Below are positions 15,947-23,690 of a DNA stretch of 53,298 nt, piece after piece. A program made the translations under genes and the position numbers. Numbering within the stretch: position 1 is the stretch's first letter; the number at the start of each line of letters is the position of its first letter. The notes under the pieces are model-generated. The model was not told where the DNA came from. It saw only the letters and a program-made list of their open reading frames with translations, and ran no database searches. This DNA is from a virus. The stretch is from the IMG/VR virus record IMGVR_UViG_3300042452_001204, positions 1 through 53,298 of that record; one strand, written 5' to 3'.

Positions 15947-16312
15947 ATGGGTAATGTGTTTGAAGACCAAACCAAGTTTATGGTAGCCTGTGATCAAACA
16001 GTATGCGAGTGGAATCAATCTCAATTTGATATGTATTACACCCTTATACAAGAAGAAGTTTCGGAGCTTAAAGAGGCCATAAACAACACAGATAGAGTAG
16101 AAATATTAGATGCTTTAATAGATATTATTGTGGTTACAGCAGGAGCTATAAATAGCACTGGTAGTAATGCTCAAGGAGCATGGGACGAAGTAATGAAAAC
16201 TAATTTTGCTAAAGTAGATCCTATTACAGGAAAAGTAAAAAAGAGAGAAGATGGCAAAGTATTAAAACCAGAAGGATGGAAAGCGCCTAATCTTAAGTCG
16301 TTTGTAATATAA
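15947..16312 (+). CDS. MazG/HisE-like nucleotide pyrophosphohydrolase
   Basis: A 121-residue all-alpha protein of the MazG-like superfamily. It shows the E-E-x-x-E motif in LIQEEVSELKEAI (about residues 36-48), followed by EILDALIDIIVV (about 56-67), whose E-x-x-D pattern gives the second metal site. The C-terminal part (MKTNFAKVDPITGKVKKREDGKVLKPEGWKAP) is the extension common in phage members. Such enzymes hydrolyse (d)NTPs or ppGpp-type nucleotides and may tune the nucleotide pool. AAGGA at 15935-15939 is a good ribosome-binding site. It belongs to the precursor block with nrdAB. Confidence 0.8.
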   Translation: MGNVFEDQTKFMVACDQTVCEWNQSQFDMYYTLIQEEVSELKEAINNTDRVEILDALIDIIVVTAGAINSTGSNAQGAWDEVMKTNFAKVDPITGKVKKREDGKVLKPEGWKAPNLKSFVI

Positions 16313-16314
16313 TA

Positions 16315-16324
16315 TATGGTGTAT
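16315..16324 (+). promoter_or_regulatory. Candidate phage promoter or regulatory motif TATGGTGTAT (copy 3)
   Basis: The third identical copy of the decamer, in the 56-base gap between the MazG-like and PhoH-like genes, 45 bases before the TTG start at 16369. It is followed by AT-rich sequence. Placement at the head of the PhoH-HNH-recombination gene run supports a promoter role. Confidence 0.45.
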
Positions 16325-16368
16325 ATTAATATGTCATTATTAATATAACTTATTATAAAGGGCATAAC

Positions 16369-17106
16369 TTGAGAAAGAAAAAAAATGGTAGCACTAGAAA
16401 AGAAAAAATTATTGATCTCACAAATTCGCCCCTTAATCAAGATAATACAAGACTATCATCTAGGAATAGATTAAAACCAAGAACAGAAAATCAAAAAGAA
16501 TATATACGATCTATTATAGAAAACACTATTACTTTTTGTCAAGGCAGTGCTGGTAGTGGTAAAACTCACTGTGCTGTTGGTTTGGCATTGGAGCATTTAT
16601 TAGAAGATAAAATTAAAAAAATCATTATAACAAGACCTGTTGTTGAAGCAGGAGAAAAAATAGGTTATCTTCCAGGTAAATATGAAGAAAAATTATTTCC
16701 TTATCTATTACCTATAGAAGATGAGATAAATTATTTTATTGGTCCAGCATTGAACGCAACCCTTAAATTAAATAATAAGATAGAAATTGTGCCTTTAGGA
16801 TTTATGAGAGGAAGAAATTTTCATGATTGTTTCATAGTAGCAGACGAATGCCAAAATGCTTCCTATGAACAATTAAAAATGCTATTGACAAGAATTGGTC
16901 AAAACAGTAAAATGGTATTAACTGGAGATGTTTCGCAATCAGATCTTGCTAGACATTTACAGGGTGGTTTTTATGAAATGATAAAAAATCTATCAGATGT
17001 AGACGGTATAGGTATTTCTACACTAACCGATAATGATATTATTCGTAATCCTATAATAGCAAAAATTTTAGCAAAATTAGACAATTATGAACAAGGCAGA
17101 AAATAG
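16369..17106 (+). CDS. PhoH-like ATPase
   Basis: A 245-residue P-loop ATPase. Walker A is GSAGSGKT (about residues 58-65), then IIITRPVVEAGEKIGYLPG (the PhoH-typical 'RP.v.aGe.lGyLPG' block, about 82-100), Walker B FIVADECQNAS (about 158-168) and the sensor LTGDVSQSDL. PhoH proteins are common phage genes, related to the ATPase core of SF1 helicases; their role is uncertain. The frame starts at TTG 16369 after AAAGGG (16357-16362). An ATG at 16385 is out of frame, so TTG is the best start. It overlaps the HNH gene by 20 bases. Confidence 0.9.
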   Translation: MRKKKNGSTRKEKIIDLTNSPLNQDNTRLSSRNRLKPRTENQKEYIRSIIENTITFCQGSAGSGKTHCAVGLALEHLLEDKIKKIIITRPVVEAGEKIGYLPGKYEEKLFPYLLPIEDEINYFIGPALNATLKLNNKIEIVPLGFMRGRNFHDCFIVADECQNASYEQLKMLLTRIGQNSKMVLTGDVSQSDLARHLQGGFYEMIKNLSDVDGIGISTLTDNDIIRNPIIAKILAKLDNYEQGRK

Positions 17107-17674
17107 TAAGTGCTTATTATTGAATGCTGACTATTCACCTTTAAGAATTATTAGTTGGCAAAAAGCTATTGTATGGTCTATTAAATATGAAAATAGTCCA
17201 ACATTTAAAATAGAAATACTCGAATATTATAAAGATAAATTTATTCAGGGTACTAATAATAAACAATTTAAAGTACCATTGGTTGCTAAAACCGTAAGAT
17301 TTTTTAATATCTACAATAGATCACTAAAGTTTTCTAGACAAAATCTATTTATTAGAGATAATCATACTTGTCAATATTGTGGTTTAAGATTTAATCATAA
17401 TGAATTGACTTATGATCATGTTATTCCAAAAAGCCAATTCTATCCAGATAAAAAAGATGCTACAAATTGGCTAAATATAACAACCGCTTGTGTCAAATGC
17501 AATAGAAAAAAATCTAATAAAACTCCGGAACAAGCAAACATGAAATTACTAAATATCCCCAAAAAACCATTTTATGAGCCAAGATACTTGCCTTTAGCGA
17601 AGGAGTTACATACTATATATGGTAGTAGCTCAGATCAAAAAGAATGGATAAAATATATAGATGGCTATTTTTAA
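17087..17674 (+). CDS. HNH endonuclease
   Basis: A 195-residue protein. Residues 90-145 form an HNH/McrA-type module: LFIRDNHTCQYCGLRFNHNE with a zinc C-x-x-C, LTYDHVIPKS with the catalytic His, then TACVKCNRKKSNKTPEQA with the second zinc pair and the Asn-like position. The N-terminal CLLLNADYSPLRIISWQKAIV is the usual opening of this stand-alone HNH family. It may be a free-standing homing nuclease or a DNA-processing enzyme. It overlaps both neighbours (20 and 14 bases). Confidence 0.85.
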   Translation: MNKAENSKCLLLNADYSPLRIISWQKAIVWSIKYENSPTFKIEILEYYKDKFIQGTNNKQFKVPLVAKTVRFFNIYNRSLKFSRQNLFIRDNHTCQYCGLRFNHNELTYDHVIPKSQFYPDKKDATNWLNITTACVKCNRKKSNKTPEQANMKLLNIPKKPFYEPRYLPLAKELHTIYGSSSDQKEWIKYIDGYF

Positions 17675-18068
17675 TACAAAACAACTAGATAATAGTAATG
17701 ATAAATTTTATTGTTTGTCTGGATCCGAAGATTATGTAGATCAGGATGGATATCCAAGACTATATGATGAGCATATGAACGATGCTGTAGCAAAAGTTGT
17801 CTTTACTAAAAGACCAAAACATTTTGAAGACAGTAATAAATCATATGGTCGTTATTATATCAAACTAGATCCCAACTCTAAGATATTTAATCCGAAAAAG
17901 ATTCTATCTCCCATAGAAGAAAAAAATTCTTTATCTTTTATCAATTTAGTATGTAAAACAGAATGGATATTTAGAGAGGTTACGCCGCAAGTATTTCAAA
18001 AATACATAACTTTTTTAAAGACAAAAAACATATCCTGGTTAAAAGATGCTCAAAGAGATTTGAAATAA
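17661..18068 (+). CDS. Hypothetical protein, paralogue of the protein at 18792-19178
   Basis: A 135-residue protein with no family I recognise. It aligns along its length with the product of 18792-19178: FYC near the start, a D/N-x-x-G-x-x-R turn, DEH/EEN, YYIKLDPNSKIFNP against YHIKVSNNNQLFNP, a following 'SLSFINLV/SYSFLDNV' strand, and the ending FLKTKNISWLKDAQRDL against FLSTGNNAWLNRAERER. The shared pattern implies a compact alpha/beta domain duplicated in this region. Function unknown. The start overlaps the HNH gene by 14 bases and the stop overlaps the next start (TAATG). Confidence 0.6.
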   Translation: MAIFNTKQLDNSNDKFYCLSGSEDYVDQDGYPRLYDEHMNDAVAKVVFTKRPKHFEDSNKSYGRYYIKLDPNSKIFNPKKILSPIEEKNSLSFINLVCKTEWIFREVTPQVFQKYITFLKTKNISWLKDAQRDLK

Positions 18069-18409
18069 TGCCAACGTATACTTATTGTTGTAATCAGTGC
18101 AATAAAAAATTTGAGCTATTTTTTTATATCAAAGACTATAATCCGACACCAGTTTGTCTTTTTTGCTACGCTAAAGATACTGCAAGAAGCTATCATGATG
18201 ATATAGGTTCCATACAAGGATCAGTTATAAAACATGATAGCGAATTAAAAACTGTTGGCGATCTAGCAAATAGAAATAGAGATAAGATGAGCAATGATCA
18301 AAAGCAAGAGCTATATAATAAGCACAATGCCTATAAAGATCAATCGGTTAAACCATTACCAAAAGGAATGAGCAGAATACCGAAAGGAATTAAACCTAAA
18401 TGGACATAA
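18068..18409 (+). CDS. FmdB-like zinc-ribbon protein
   Basis: A 113-residue protein. Residues 1-38 form a zinc ribbon starting MPTYTYCCNQCNKKFELFF, with the second pair CLFCYAKD. This matches the FmdB/CxxC regulatory-type ribbon often found in small phage proteins. The remainder is polar and helical with a Pro-rich basic end (KPLPKGMSRIPKGIKPKW). It probably binds nucleic acid or a protein partner, and the exact role is unknown. Confidence 0.65.
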   Translation: MPTYTYCCNQCNKKFELFFYIKDYNPTPVCLFCYAKDTARSYHDDIGSIQGSVIKHDSELKTVGDLANRNRDKMSNDQKQELYNKHNAYKDQSVKPLPKGMSRIPKGIKPKWT

Positions 18410-18415
18410 TAGTAT

Positions 18416-18799
18416 ATGGAACAAGATAATATTAAAAGTATTTTACCAGAATGGTCGCCTGAAAATGAGACCTTCATTAAGAGTCAGGTAGAACAACTCA
18501 ATAAAGATCATAATATCGATCTATCTGATTATGACTATATCTTCAAAGACATGTATGAAATTAAGAAACAAACTGATGCAAAACACGAGATATTTATTAG
18601 TATAACAGCAAATATTTTGGAACATGATCCGAAGTCATCATTGCCACAATCAAAAGCTATATGTAATAATAATTACTATATTCCTGTGCCTTCTGGCAAT
18701 AGTCATGATGATTATTTGAAATTATTTTTTGACTATATAGAAAATTGTATGGGTCTTGCTGCCAATAACGCTCAATCTAAGGAAAATAAAGATGGATAA
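18416..18799 (+). CDS. Hypothetical acidic protein
   Basis: A 127-residue soluble protein rich in Asp, Lys and Asn, predicted mostly helical, with no motif I recognise. It sits between the zinc-ribbon gene and the second paralogue, and its stop overlaps the start of the latter by 8 bases. The weak ribosome-binding region suggests it relies on translational coupling. Confidence 0.5.
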   Translation: MEQDNIKSILPEWSPENETFIKSQVEQLNKDHNIDLSDYDYIFKDMYEIKKQTDAKHEIFISITANILEHDPKSSLPQSKAICNNNYYIPVPSGNSHDDYLKLFFDYIENCMGLAANNAQSKENKDG

Positions 18800-19178
18800 G
18801 AATTTTATATTTAGTCCCAGTGCTCATACGTCTAATAATTCTCAATCCAATAAATATTTTTATTGTCATGCTAATCATGCAGAATTCGTGGATAATGAAG
18901 GAAATGGTAGAACGCATGAAGAAAATACCAAAACGCTTGCCAAGATTATAGAAAAAAATAATCATATGTCTTATCATATTAAAGTATCTAATAATAATCA
19001 GTTATTCAATCCTCTATCAAAGTTTGATACTGAAAAAAGCTATAGTTTTTTGGATAATGTTGTTAGACCAACAGACAAGTTTATTTCTGTTAATAGTCTT
19101 GTATTCTCATATTACTTAAAATTTTTATCAACAGGCAACAACGCTTGGCTCAATAGAGCAGAAAGGGAAAGATTATAA
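18792..19178 (+). CDS. Hypothetical protein, paralogue of the protein at 17661-18068
   Basis: A 128-residue protein starting MDKNFIFSPSAH. The ATG at 18792 has AAGGA at 18779-18783 and is preferred over an in-frame upstream start at 18756. It shares the pattern described for the protein at 17661 (FYC, DNEGNGR, EEN, IKV, LFNP, KFLSTGNNAWL). Retention of both copies three genes apart suggests each has a role, perhaps as subunits of a small complex. It overlaps the next start (TAATG). Confidence 0.6.
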   Translation: MDKNFIFSPSAHTSNNSQSNKYFYCHANHAEFVDNEGNGRTHEENTKTLAKIIEKNNHMSYHIKVSNNNQLFNPLSKFDTEKSYSFLDNVVRPTDKFISVNSLVFSYYLKFLSTGNNAWLNRAERERL

Positions 19179-19486
19179 TGAGTAAATTATCAAAAAGTAG
19201 TATCTATGCTATTAAATATTTATTTAGTCAAGGATTGAATGCTGAACAGATATCATCGGAGATCAACCTGTCTGTCGATAATATTCAAAGTATTATAGAA
19301 TCAGAAAATTTAATTAAACAACCTCCAACAGCTAAAGACCTTATGATAAACCAAACAGCTGTTAAAAGAACAAATAGTGTCGCTATTATGACCAAGGAAG
19401 CTTCTATGATGAATGATCATGATAGAATCAAATTTGCATCTCAAAAAAGTTCCACAGAGCACATATTTAGACCATTTAGTAAATGA
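19178..19486 (+). CDS. Hypothetical small protein with helix-turn-helix-like N-terminus
   Basis: A 102-residue protein. Residues about 8-40 (IYAIKYLFSQGLNAEQIS, then EINLSVDNIQSII) have the spacing of a helix-turn-helix of the kind that reads short DNA sites (recognition helix LSVDNIQSIIES). The C-terminal half is polar with a conserved-looking ending (EHIFRPFSK). It may be a small DNA-binding regulator. The call is based on pattern alone. It overlaps both neighbours by a few bases. Confidence 0.5.
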   Translation: MSKLSKSSIYAIKYLFSQGLNAEQISSEINLSVDNIQSIIESENLIKQPPTAKDLMINQTAVKRTNSVAIMTKEASMMNDHDRIKFASQKSSTEHIFRPFSK

Positions 19487-19902
19487 AATTCATATCTCGT
19501 TATTCTAATAATAAAGAAGTGTCTGCCGCTCAATATATCGTAGAACTAATCTGTGAAAAAAAAGCAAAATTTGACAAAAAGGATTTACATTATAGATTTT
19601 GGGTTAACAAGGAATGGTCTGCATACTATAGAAATCAAATAGCAACAGCAAACAAATTGGTAAAAAAGTATAATCCTTTGGCTATAGTCAAGGCTTTACA
19701 AGATGATAAAACAGCAAATACATATTCGTTGCGAGCGCCTTTTCTTATTCCTATAATAGAACACTACGAGAAACTTATAGATTCACAGAATAAAGATTTT
19801 TCCAAAACTATAGATAGATCTTTGAATAAAAAACACAAAACAAACATTAGTAAAACCAAAAATATACTTTCAATTTTAGAGGACATAGACAATGAGTCTT
19901 AA
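19483..19902 (+). CDS. Hypothetical basic protein upstream of recombinase
   Basis: A 139-residue protein, basic overall (many Lys and Arg), with a predicted helical core (YRNQIATANKLVKKY and LIPIIEHYEKLID) and a Lys-rich C-terminus. No family is recognised. The end overlaps the recombinase start by 11 bases, so it is probably co-translated with it. A role as accessory protein in recombination or replication is inferred from that coupling only. Confidence 0.5.
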   Translation: MKFISRYSNNKEVSAAQYIVELICEKKAKFDKKDLHYRFWVNKEWSAYYRNQIATANKLVKKYNPLAIVKALQDDKTANTYSLRAPFLIPIIEHYEKLIDSQNKDFSKTIDRSLNKKHKTNISKTKNILSILEDIDNES

Positions 19903-20905
19903 AGAAGATATAATAAAAAATTTTGGAGATGATATTATACTATCCGGTAACTCGCTAGTAGAAAAAAAGATACTGACTATCCCAATTAGTCCAGCCCTAG
20001 ATATAGTTCTAGGTGGCGGTATACCGGAAGGTAGTTTCGTAATATTTACTGGACAACCAAAATGTGGAAAAACGTTATCTTCGTTGGATTTTGCTACCAC
20101 AGCACAAAAACCAGAATATCAAGGAGATCTAAAGAGTCCTAGAGAAGTGTACTATCTAAACATCGAAGGTAGATTAAAACAAAGAGATCTATTAGGTATC
20201 AAAGGATTGGACTTAACTCGATTTCATATCATAGGATCTCAACAAGGAAAAATTTTACACGCTGAAGAATATTTACAAATAGCTGAGAGAATCATCAATG
20301 AGATTCCCGGGTCGATAGTTATCATAGATTCCTATTCTGCATTATGTACAGAAGCAGAAATTACTAGCGATATGGATAAAATGCAAAGAGCAGACGGAGC
20401 AAAACTATTAGCTAAATTCTGTAGAAAAGTTTCTAACGTTATTCCTGTTAATAAAAATATCGTAATTGGTATTACTCATTTAATGGGCAACCCAACAGGA
20501 TATGGAGCGGAATTTAAGGAGAAAAGCGGACAAGGTATCGCCTATCAAACCGATATTAAATTACGAGCAAAAAGTTCTAAACCATGGTCTTTAGGAGCAG
20601 ATGATACACAGATAGGTCAAGAGGTTGAGTGGCAAGTTATTTGTTCTGCTCTTGGGCCTCCAGGTGGAGTAGCAAAAAGCTTTATCCGATATAACGAAGG
20701 CATAGATAAACTCACGGAGCTTGTTAATTTGGCCTCAGACGTCGGAGTTATAAATAAAGGCGGGGCATGGTATACAGTTAAAACAGCCAAAGAAAACCAT
20801 AAATTTCAGGGAGCAGAAAAAGTACGACTATTTCTAATGGAAAATCCGGATATTGCTAAAGAAGTTGAAAGTTCTATTAAAAGTATATTAGGTATCACAA
20901 AGTGA
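19892..20905 (+). CDS. RecA/UvsX-type recombinase
   Basis: A 337-residue strand-exchange protein. Walker A is GQPKCGKT (about residues 54-61). The Glu in YYLNIEGRL occupies the catalytic Glu position, SIVIIDSYSALC is Walker B, and IVIGITHLMGN corresponds to the motif before loop L2. SGQGIAYQTDIKLRAK then matches the RecA/UvsX core pattern. It binds ssDNA and carries out homologous pairing, repair and recombination-dependent replication. The N-terminal oligomerisation helix is short. Neighbours are a Vsr-like nuclease gene (TGATG overlap) and a possible UvsY-like gene, as in T4-like recombination modules. Confidence 0.88.
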   Translation: MSLKEDIIKNFGDDIILSGNSLVEKKILTIPISPALDIVLGGGIPEGSFVIFTGQPKCGKTLSSLDFATTAQKPEYQGDLKSPREVYYLNIEGRLKQRDLLGIKGLDLTRFHIIGSQQGKILHAEEYLQIAERIINEIPGSIVIIDSYSALCTEAEITSDMDKMQRADGAKLLAKFCRKVSNVIPVNKNIVIGITHLMGNPTGYGAEFKEKSGQGIAYQTDIKLRAKSSKPWSLGADDTQIGQEVEWQVICSALGPPGGVAKSFIRYNEGIDKLTELVNLASDVGVINKGGAWYTVKTAKENHKFQGAEKVRLFLMENPDIAKEVESSIKSILGITK

Positions 20906-21315
20906 TGGATGTTGTGAATTTAGATGGCGATATAGTATCTTGGCACTTGACTGGACACATCGCCAAAGGTAGAATAGCACATAAGTCGTCGTATCATCTA
21001 CTTGCCAGGGGTCTATTGATAGACTTATTTCCTACACTACAAATTCTTGAAGAAGTATCAATACCCTTAAAAAGAAATGAAACCTTATATTTGGATTTTT
21101 ATATACCGTTATCAAAATTATGTATCGAAGTTCATGGTGAACAACACTATAAATTTATACCATTCTATCACGGAAATATAATGAGTTTTTTGAAAGCTCA
21201 AAAAAAAGATAGAGAAAAAAAGGAATGGTGCGACAATAATAATATTCGTTATATAGAATTGCCTTATAATGAAAATCAAGAGCAATGGATAAATAGAATA
21301 AATCATGAACAATAA
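20905..21315 (+). CDS. Vsr/EDxHD-like nuclease
   Basis: A 136-residue protein starting at the ATG that overlaps the recombinase stop (TGATG). The core LYLDFYIPLSKLCIEVHGEQHY (broken by position: Asp about 65, Glu about 77, His about 82) has the pattern of PD-(D/E)XK/Vsr-fold nucleases: a metal-binding Asp, a second acidic residue, then His. The ending (DREKKEWCDNNNIRYIEL) is the usual helix-strand of that fold. Similar proteins are free-standing phage nucleases or intron-borne homing enzymes, one of which is known inside a phage recA intron. It may process recombination intermediates or be selfish. Confidence 0.7.
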   Translation: MDVVNLDGDIVSWHLTGHIAKGRIAHKSSYHLLARGLLIDLFPTLQILEEVSIPLKRNETLYLDFYIPLSKLCIEVHGEQHYKFIPFYHGNIMSFLKAQKKDREKKEWCDNNNIRYIELPYNENQEQWINRINHEQ

Positions 21316-21796
21316 AACATCAAAAGAAGAATTACAATATTGGGATAAGATATTAGATGAGTATGAAACATCTATTGGATTATCGGAATATTCTGCATCC
21401 GTAATATCTTCACAAGAGATCAATACCTATACATCAATGAGTAGAGATGAAATAGAGAAGCTTAATCCTGAAGATTGTGCTCAAATATCTTATAGACTAT
21501 CTCAATTTGCTTTTTATTTACAGCGTAGTTTAAATAGAGAACTTGCTAGATATAATTGGGCAGAAGAAAGTATCAAAGAAGTGATTGCTGACGAAATAAA
21601 TAACTATAAAGGATATGGATATATAGAGAAATCTATACAAGCTATAAAACATAACGAAAAAGCCACAGGACTTAATAGTATTAGAAAATACGCAAAACAA
21701 CGTAGTGATAGATTACAATACTTAGCCAATAGTATAAAAAATCTATCTGATATTATGTTATCTATTCAAAAGAGTAAAACTAAACATGGATCCTAA
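21305..21796 (+). CDS. Hypothetical helical protein, possible UvsY-like recombination mediator
   Basis: A 163-residue, almost fully helical protein. Residues 60-163 have long helices with many Lys, Arg and Tyr (LARYNWAEESIKEVIADE, KYAKQRSDRLQYLANSIK). Size, helical content and location two genes after the RecA/UvsX-like gene resemble T4 UvsY, which loads UvsX onto SSB-covered DNA. Sequence identity cannot be shown by eye, so this is a hypothesis. It overlaps both neighbours by 11 bases. Confidence 0.4.
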   Translation: MNNKTSKEELQYWDKILDEYETSIGLSEYSASVISSQEINTYTSMSRDEIEKLNPEDCAQISYRLSQFAFYLQRSLNRELARYNWAEESIKEVIADEINNYKGYGYIEKSIQAIKHNEKATGLNSIRKYAKQRSDRLQYLANSIKNLSDIMLSIQKSKTKHGS

Positions 21797-22217
21797 AGAC
21801 TTATTAAATAATCCTGATCAGATAAAAAATCTAATTTCTTTATTACAAGCTATGCTGCCTAACGAAGAAAAACAAGAACAAAAACCAACTAAAGCAAAAT
21901 CAAAAAGTAAAAAAGAGACGGAAGCTTCAACAGAAGAGCCTTCTTTCAATAGTAAAATTAAAACGAAGAATAAAAGGACATCGCAAGTGTCCTCTGTTAA
22001 TAAATTTGAAAAAATGATGGAATTCAATATGCATAAAGATGATAAGCTAATAGATGAAAAATTAGCAAAACATCCGCCGGTTGCACGAACAAGAGAATAC
22101 GAACCAATATCTGTGAAGTGCAGAGTTTGTGGAAAAACAGAGAATATAAATCCAGCTCTTGTGCATGACAGTCCTTCGCGCTATAAATGTAATAACTGTT
22201 CGACAAACGCTGGGTGA
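21786..22217 (+). CDS. Hypothetical protein with C-terminal zinc ribbon
   Basis: A 143-residue protein. Residues 1-30 form a helix (LLNNPDQIKNLISLLQAML), 30-85 are a Lys/Glu/Ser-rich disordered linker, and 105-140 carry a zinc ribbon with VKCRVCGK and YKCNNCST. The layout is one expected of a small DNA-binding or replisome adaptor. It lies between recombination genes and the helicase, so a role in loading or regulating the helicase is possible but unsupported by homology. Confidence 0.55.
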   Translation: MDPKDLLNNPDQIKNLISLLQAMLPNEEKQEQKPTKAKSKSKKETEASTEEPSFNSKIKTKNKRTSQVSSVNKFEKMMEFNMHKDDKLIDEKLAKHPPVARTREYEPISVKCRVCGKTENINPALVHDSPSRYKCNNCSTNAG

Positions 22218-22223
22218 GATGAA

Positions 22224-23690
22224 ATGATACTTTGTGATCCTGCCGCAGAGAGAGCGGTATTGTCTGGTATATGTAAATATGGTGAAAATGCATATTTAGA
22301 TATTGCCGATATTGTACAGCCATCGACATTTACTGTTGATAGTAATGCTATGATTTTTCAGGTTATAAAAGAAATCTGTGAGAAAGATCATAGTCCATCT
22401 ATAGATATAGCATCGATATTATCAACTTCCCAATCATTAAATTTTAGTCATATTCTATCTCAAAAGAATGAGACACAACATTTAAAAGCTATTATTGATT
22501 TTCCTGTTAATCTTGAAAACGTGAGAAAGTTTGCTGCAAAAATACGCAAACTACAAATCGCTAGACTTTTAAGGGAACAACTGGAAAATGCTAAAGAAAA
22601 ATTACTAGATATTAGTGGCAATGAGCCAATATCATCTATTATAGGACTAGCAGAAGATAGTATATTTAACTTTTCAACTCTATTAAATGATACAGATAAT
22701 AATCCTGTTTGTGTTGCTAATATAGTCGATGATTATATCAATAATATTAAAGAAAATCCAATCGATCAAGTCGGTATATCGACAGGGTTTCACGTTTATG
22801 ATAACGCTATAGGGGGTGGTTTACGAAAAGGATCCGTTAGTATCATAGCAGCAAGACCAAAAACCGGTAAAACGCTTCTGGCAGATAATATAGGGTTACA
22901 CATAGCTAAGAATGTAAAAATTCCTGTATTGAATATGGATACAGAAATGAGTACTGATGATCATTTAAATAGATTATTGGCTATGATGACAGAAATAGAA
23001 ATTAATGATATAGAAACTGGGAAAGCTTTTGAATCACCGGATAAGAATACCAGATTAGTTGGTGCTCAACAAGAATTAAAAAACGCTAAACTTTACTATA
23101 AATCAATAGCTGGTAAACCATTTGAAGAGCAATTGGCTATAATGAGACGATGGTTAGTAAAGGAGGTTGGATTGCATCCAGACGGCACAGCAAAAGATTG
23201 TGTTATAGTTTACGATTATCTAAAACTTATGGATAGTCAAGGAATTAGTCAAGATCTTAAAGAATACCAAGTTCTAGGCTTTATGATGACTAGTTTGCAT
23301 AATTTTGCTGTCAGATATAAAGTTCCGATTCTTGGATTTATTCAATTAAATAGAGATGGAATAACAAAAGAAACAACAGATACTGCTAGCGGATCAGATA
23401 GAATTATATGGCTATGTAGTAATTTTACAATCTTCAAAAGAAAAAGCGATGAAGAAATTGCAGAAGATGGCCCAAATAATGGTAATAGAAAACTTGTTCC
23501 TATTATTAGTAGACATGGTGGTGGTTTAGATGATAATGATTATATTAATTGTCATATGAAGGGCTGGTGCGCAAAAATTGAAGAAGGTAAGACTAGATTG
23601 GAATTAGTAAATAATAATACTAACACAGATAAAGGATTTATTGTTAATGACGAGAACAATGATGACGATCAAGAAATCCCGTTCATATAA
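22224..23690 (+). CDS. DnaB-like replicative helicase
   Basis: A 488-residue hexameric helicase. Residues 1-110 resemble the DnaB N-terminal helical domain (AAERAVLSGICKYG at the start). The RecA-like core has a leader GISTGFHVYDNAIGGGL (about 184-200), Walker A ARPKTGKT (about 210-217), the catalytic Glu in NMDTEMS, Walker B CVIVYDYLKLM (about 328-338) and the Gln in ILGFIQLNRDG (about 371-381). It unwinds the fork ahead of the polymerase and partners the primase encoded next, whose start overlaps its 3' end by 44 bases. The C-terminus is acidic. Confidence 0.88.
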   Translation: MILCDPAAERAVLSGICKYGENAYLDIADIVQPSTFTVDSNAMIFQVIKEICEKDHSPSIDIASILSTSQSLNFSHILSQKNETQHLKAIIDFPVNLENVRKFAAKIRKLQIARLLREQLENAKEKLLDISGNEPISSIIGLAEDSIFNFSTLLNDTDNNPVCVANIVDDYINNIKENPIDQVGISTGFHVYDNAIGGGLRKGSVSIIAARPKTGKTLLADNIGLHIAKNVKIPVLNMDTEMSTDDHLNRLLAMMTEIEINDIETGKAFESPDKNTRLVGAQQELKNAKLYYKSIAGKPFEEQLAIMRRWLVKEVGLHPDGTAKDCVIVYDYLKLMDSQGISQDLKEYQVLGFMMTSLHNFAVRYKVPILGFIQLNRDGITKETTDTASGSDRIIWLCSNFTIFKRKSDEEIAEDGPNNGNRKLVPIISRHGGGLDDNDYINCHMKGWCAKIEEGKTRLELVNNNTNTDKGFIVNDENNDDDQEIPFI

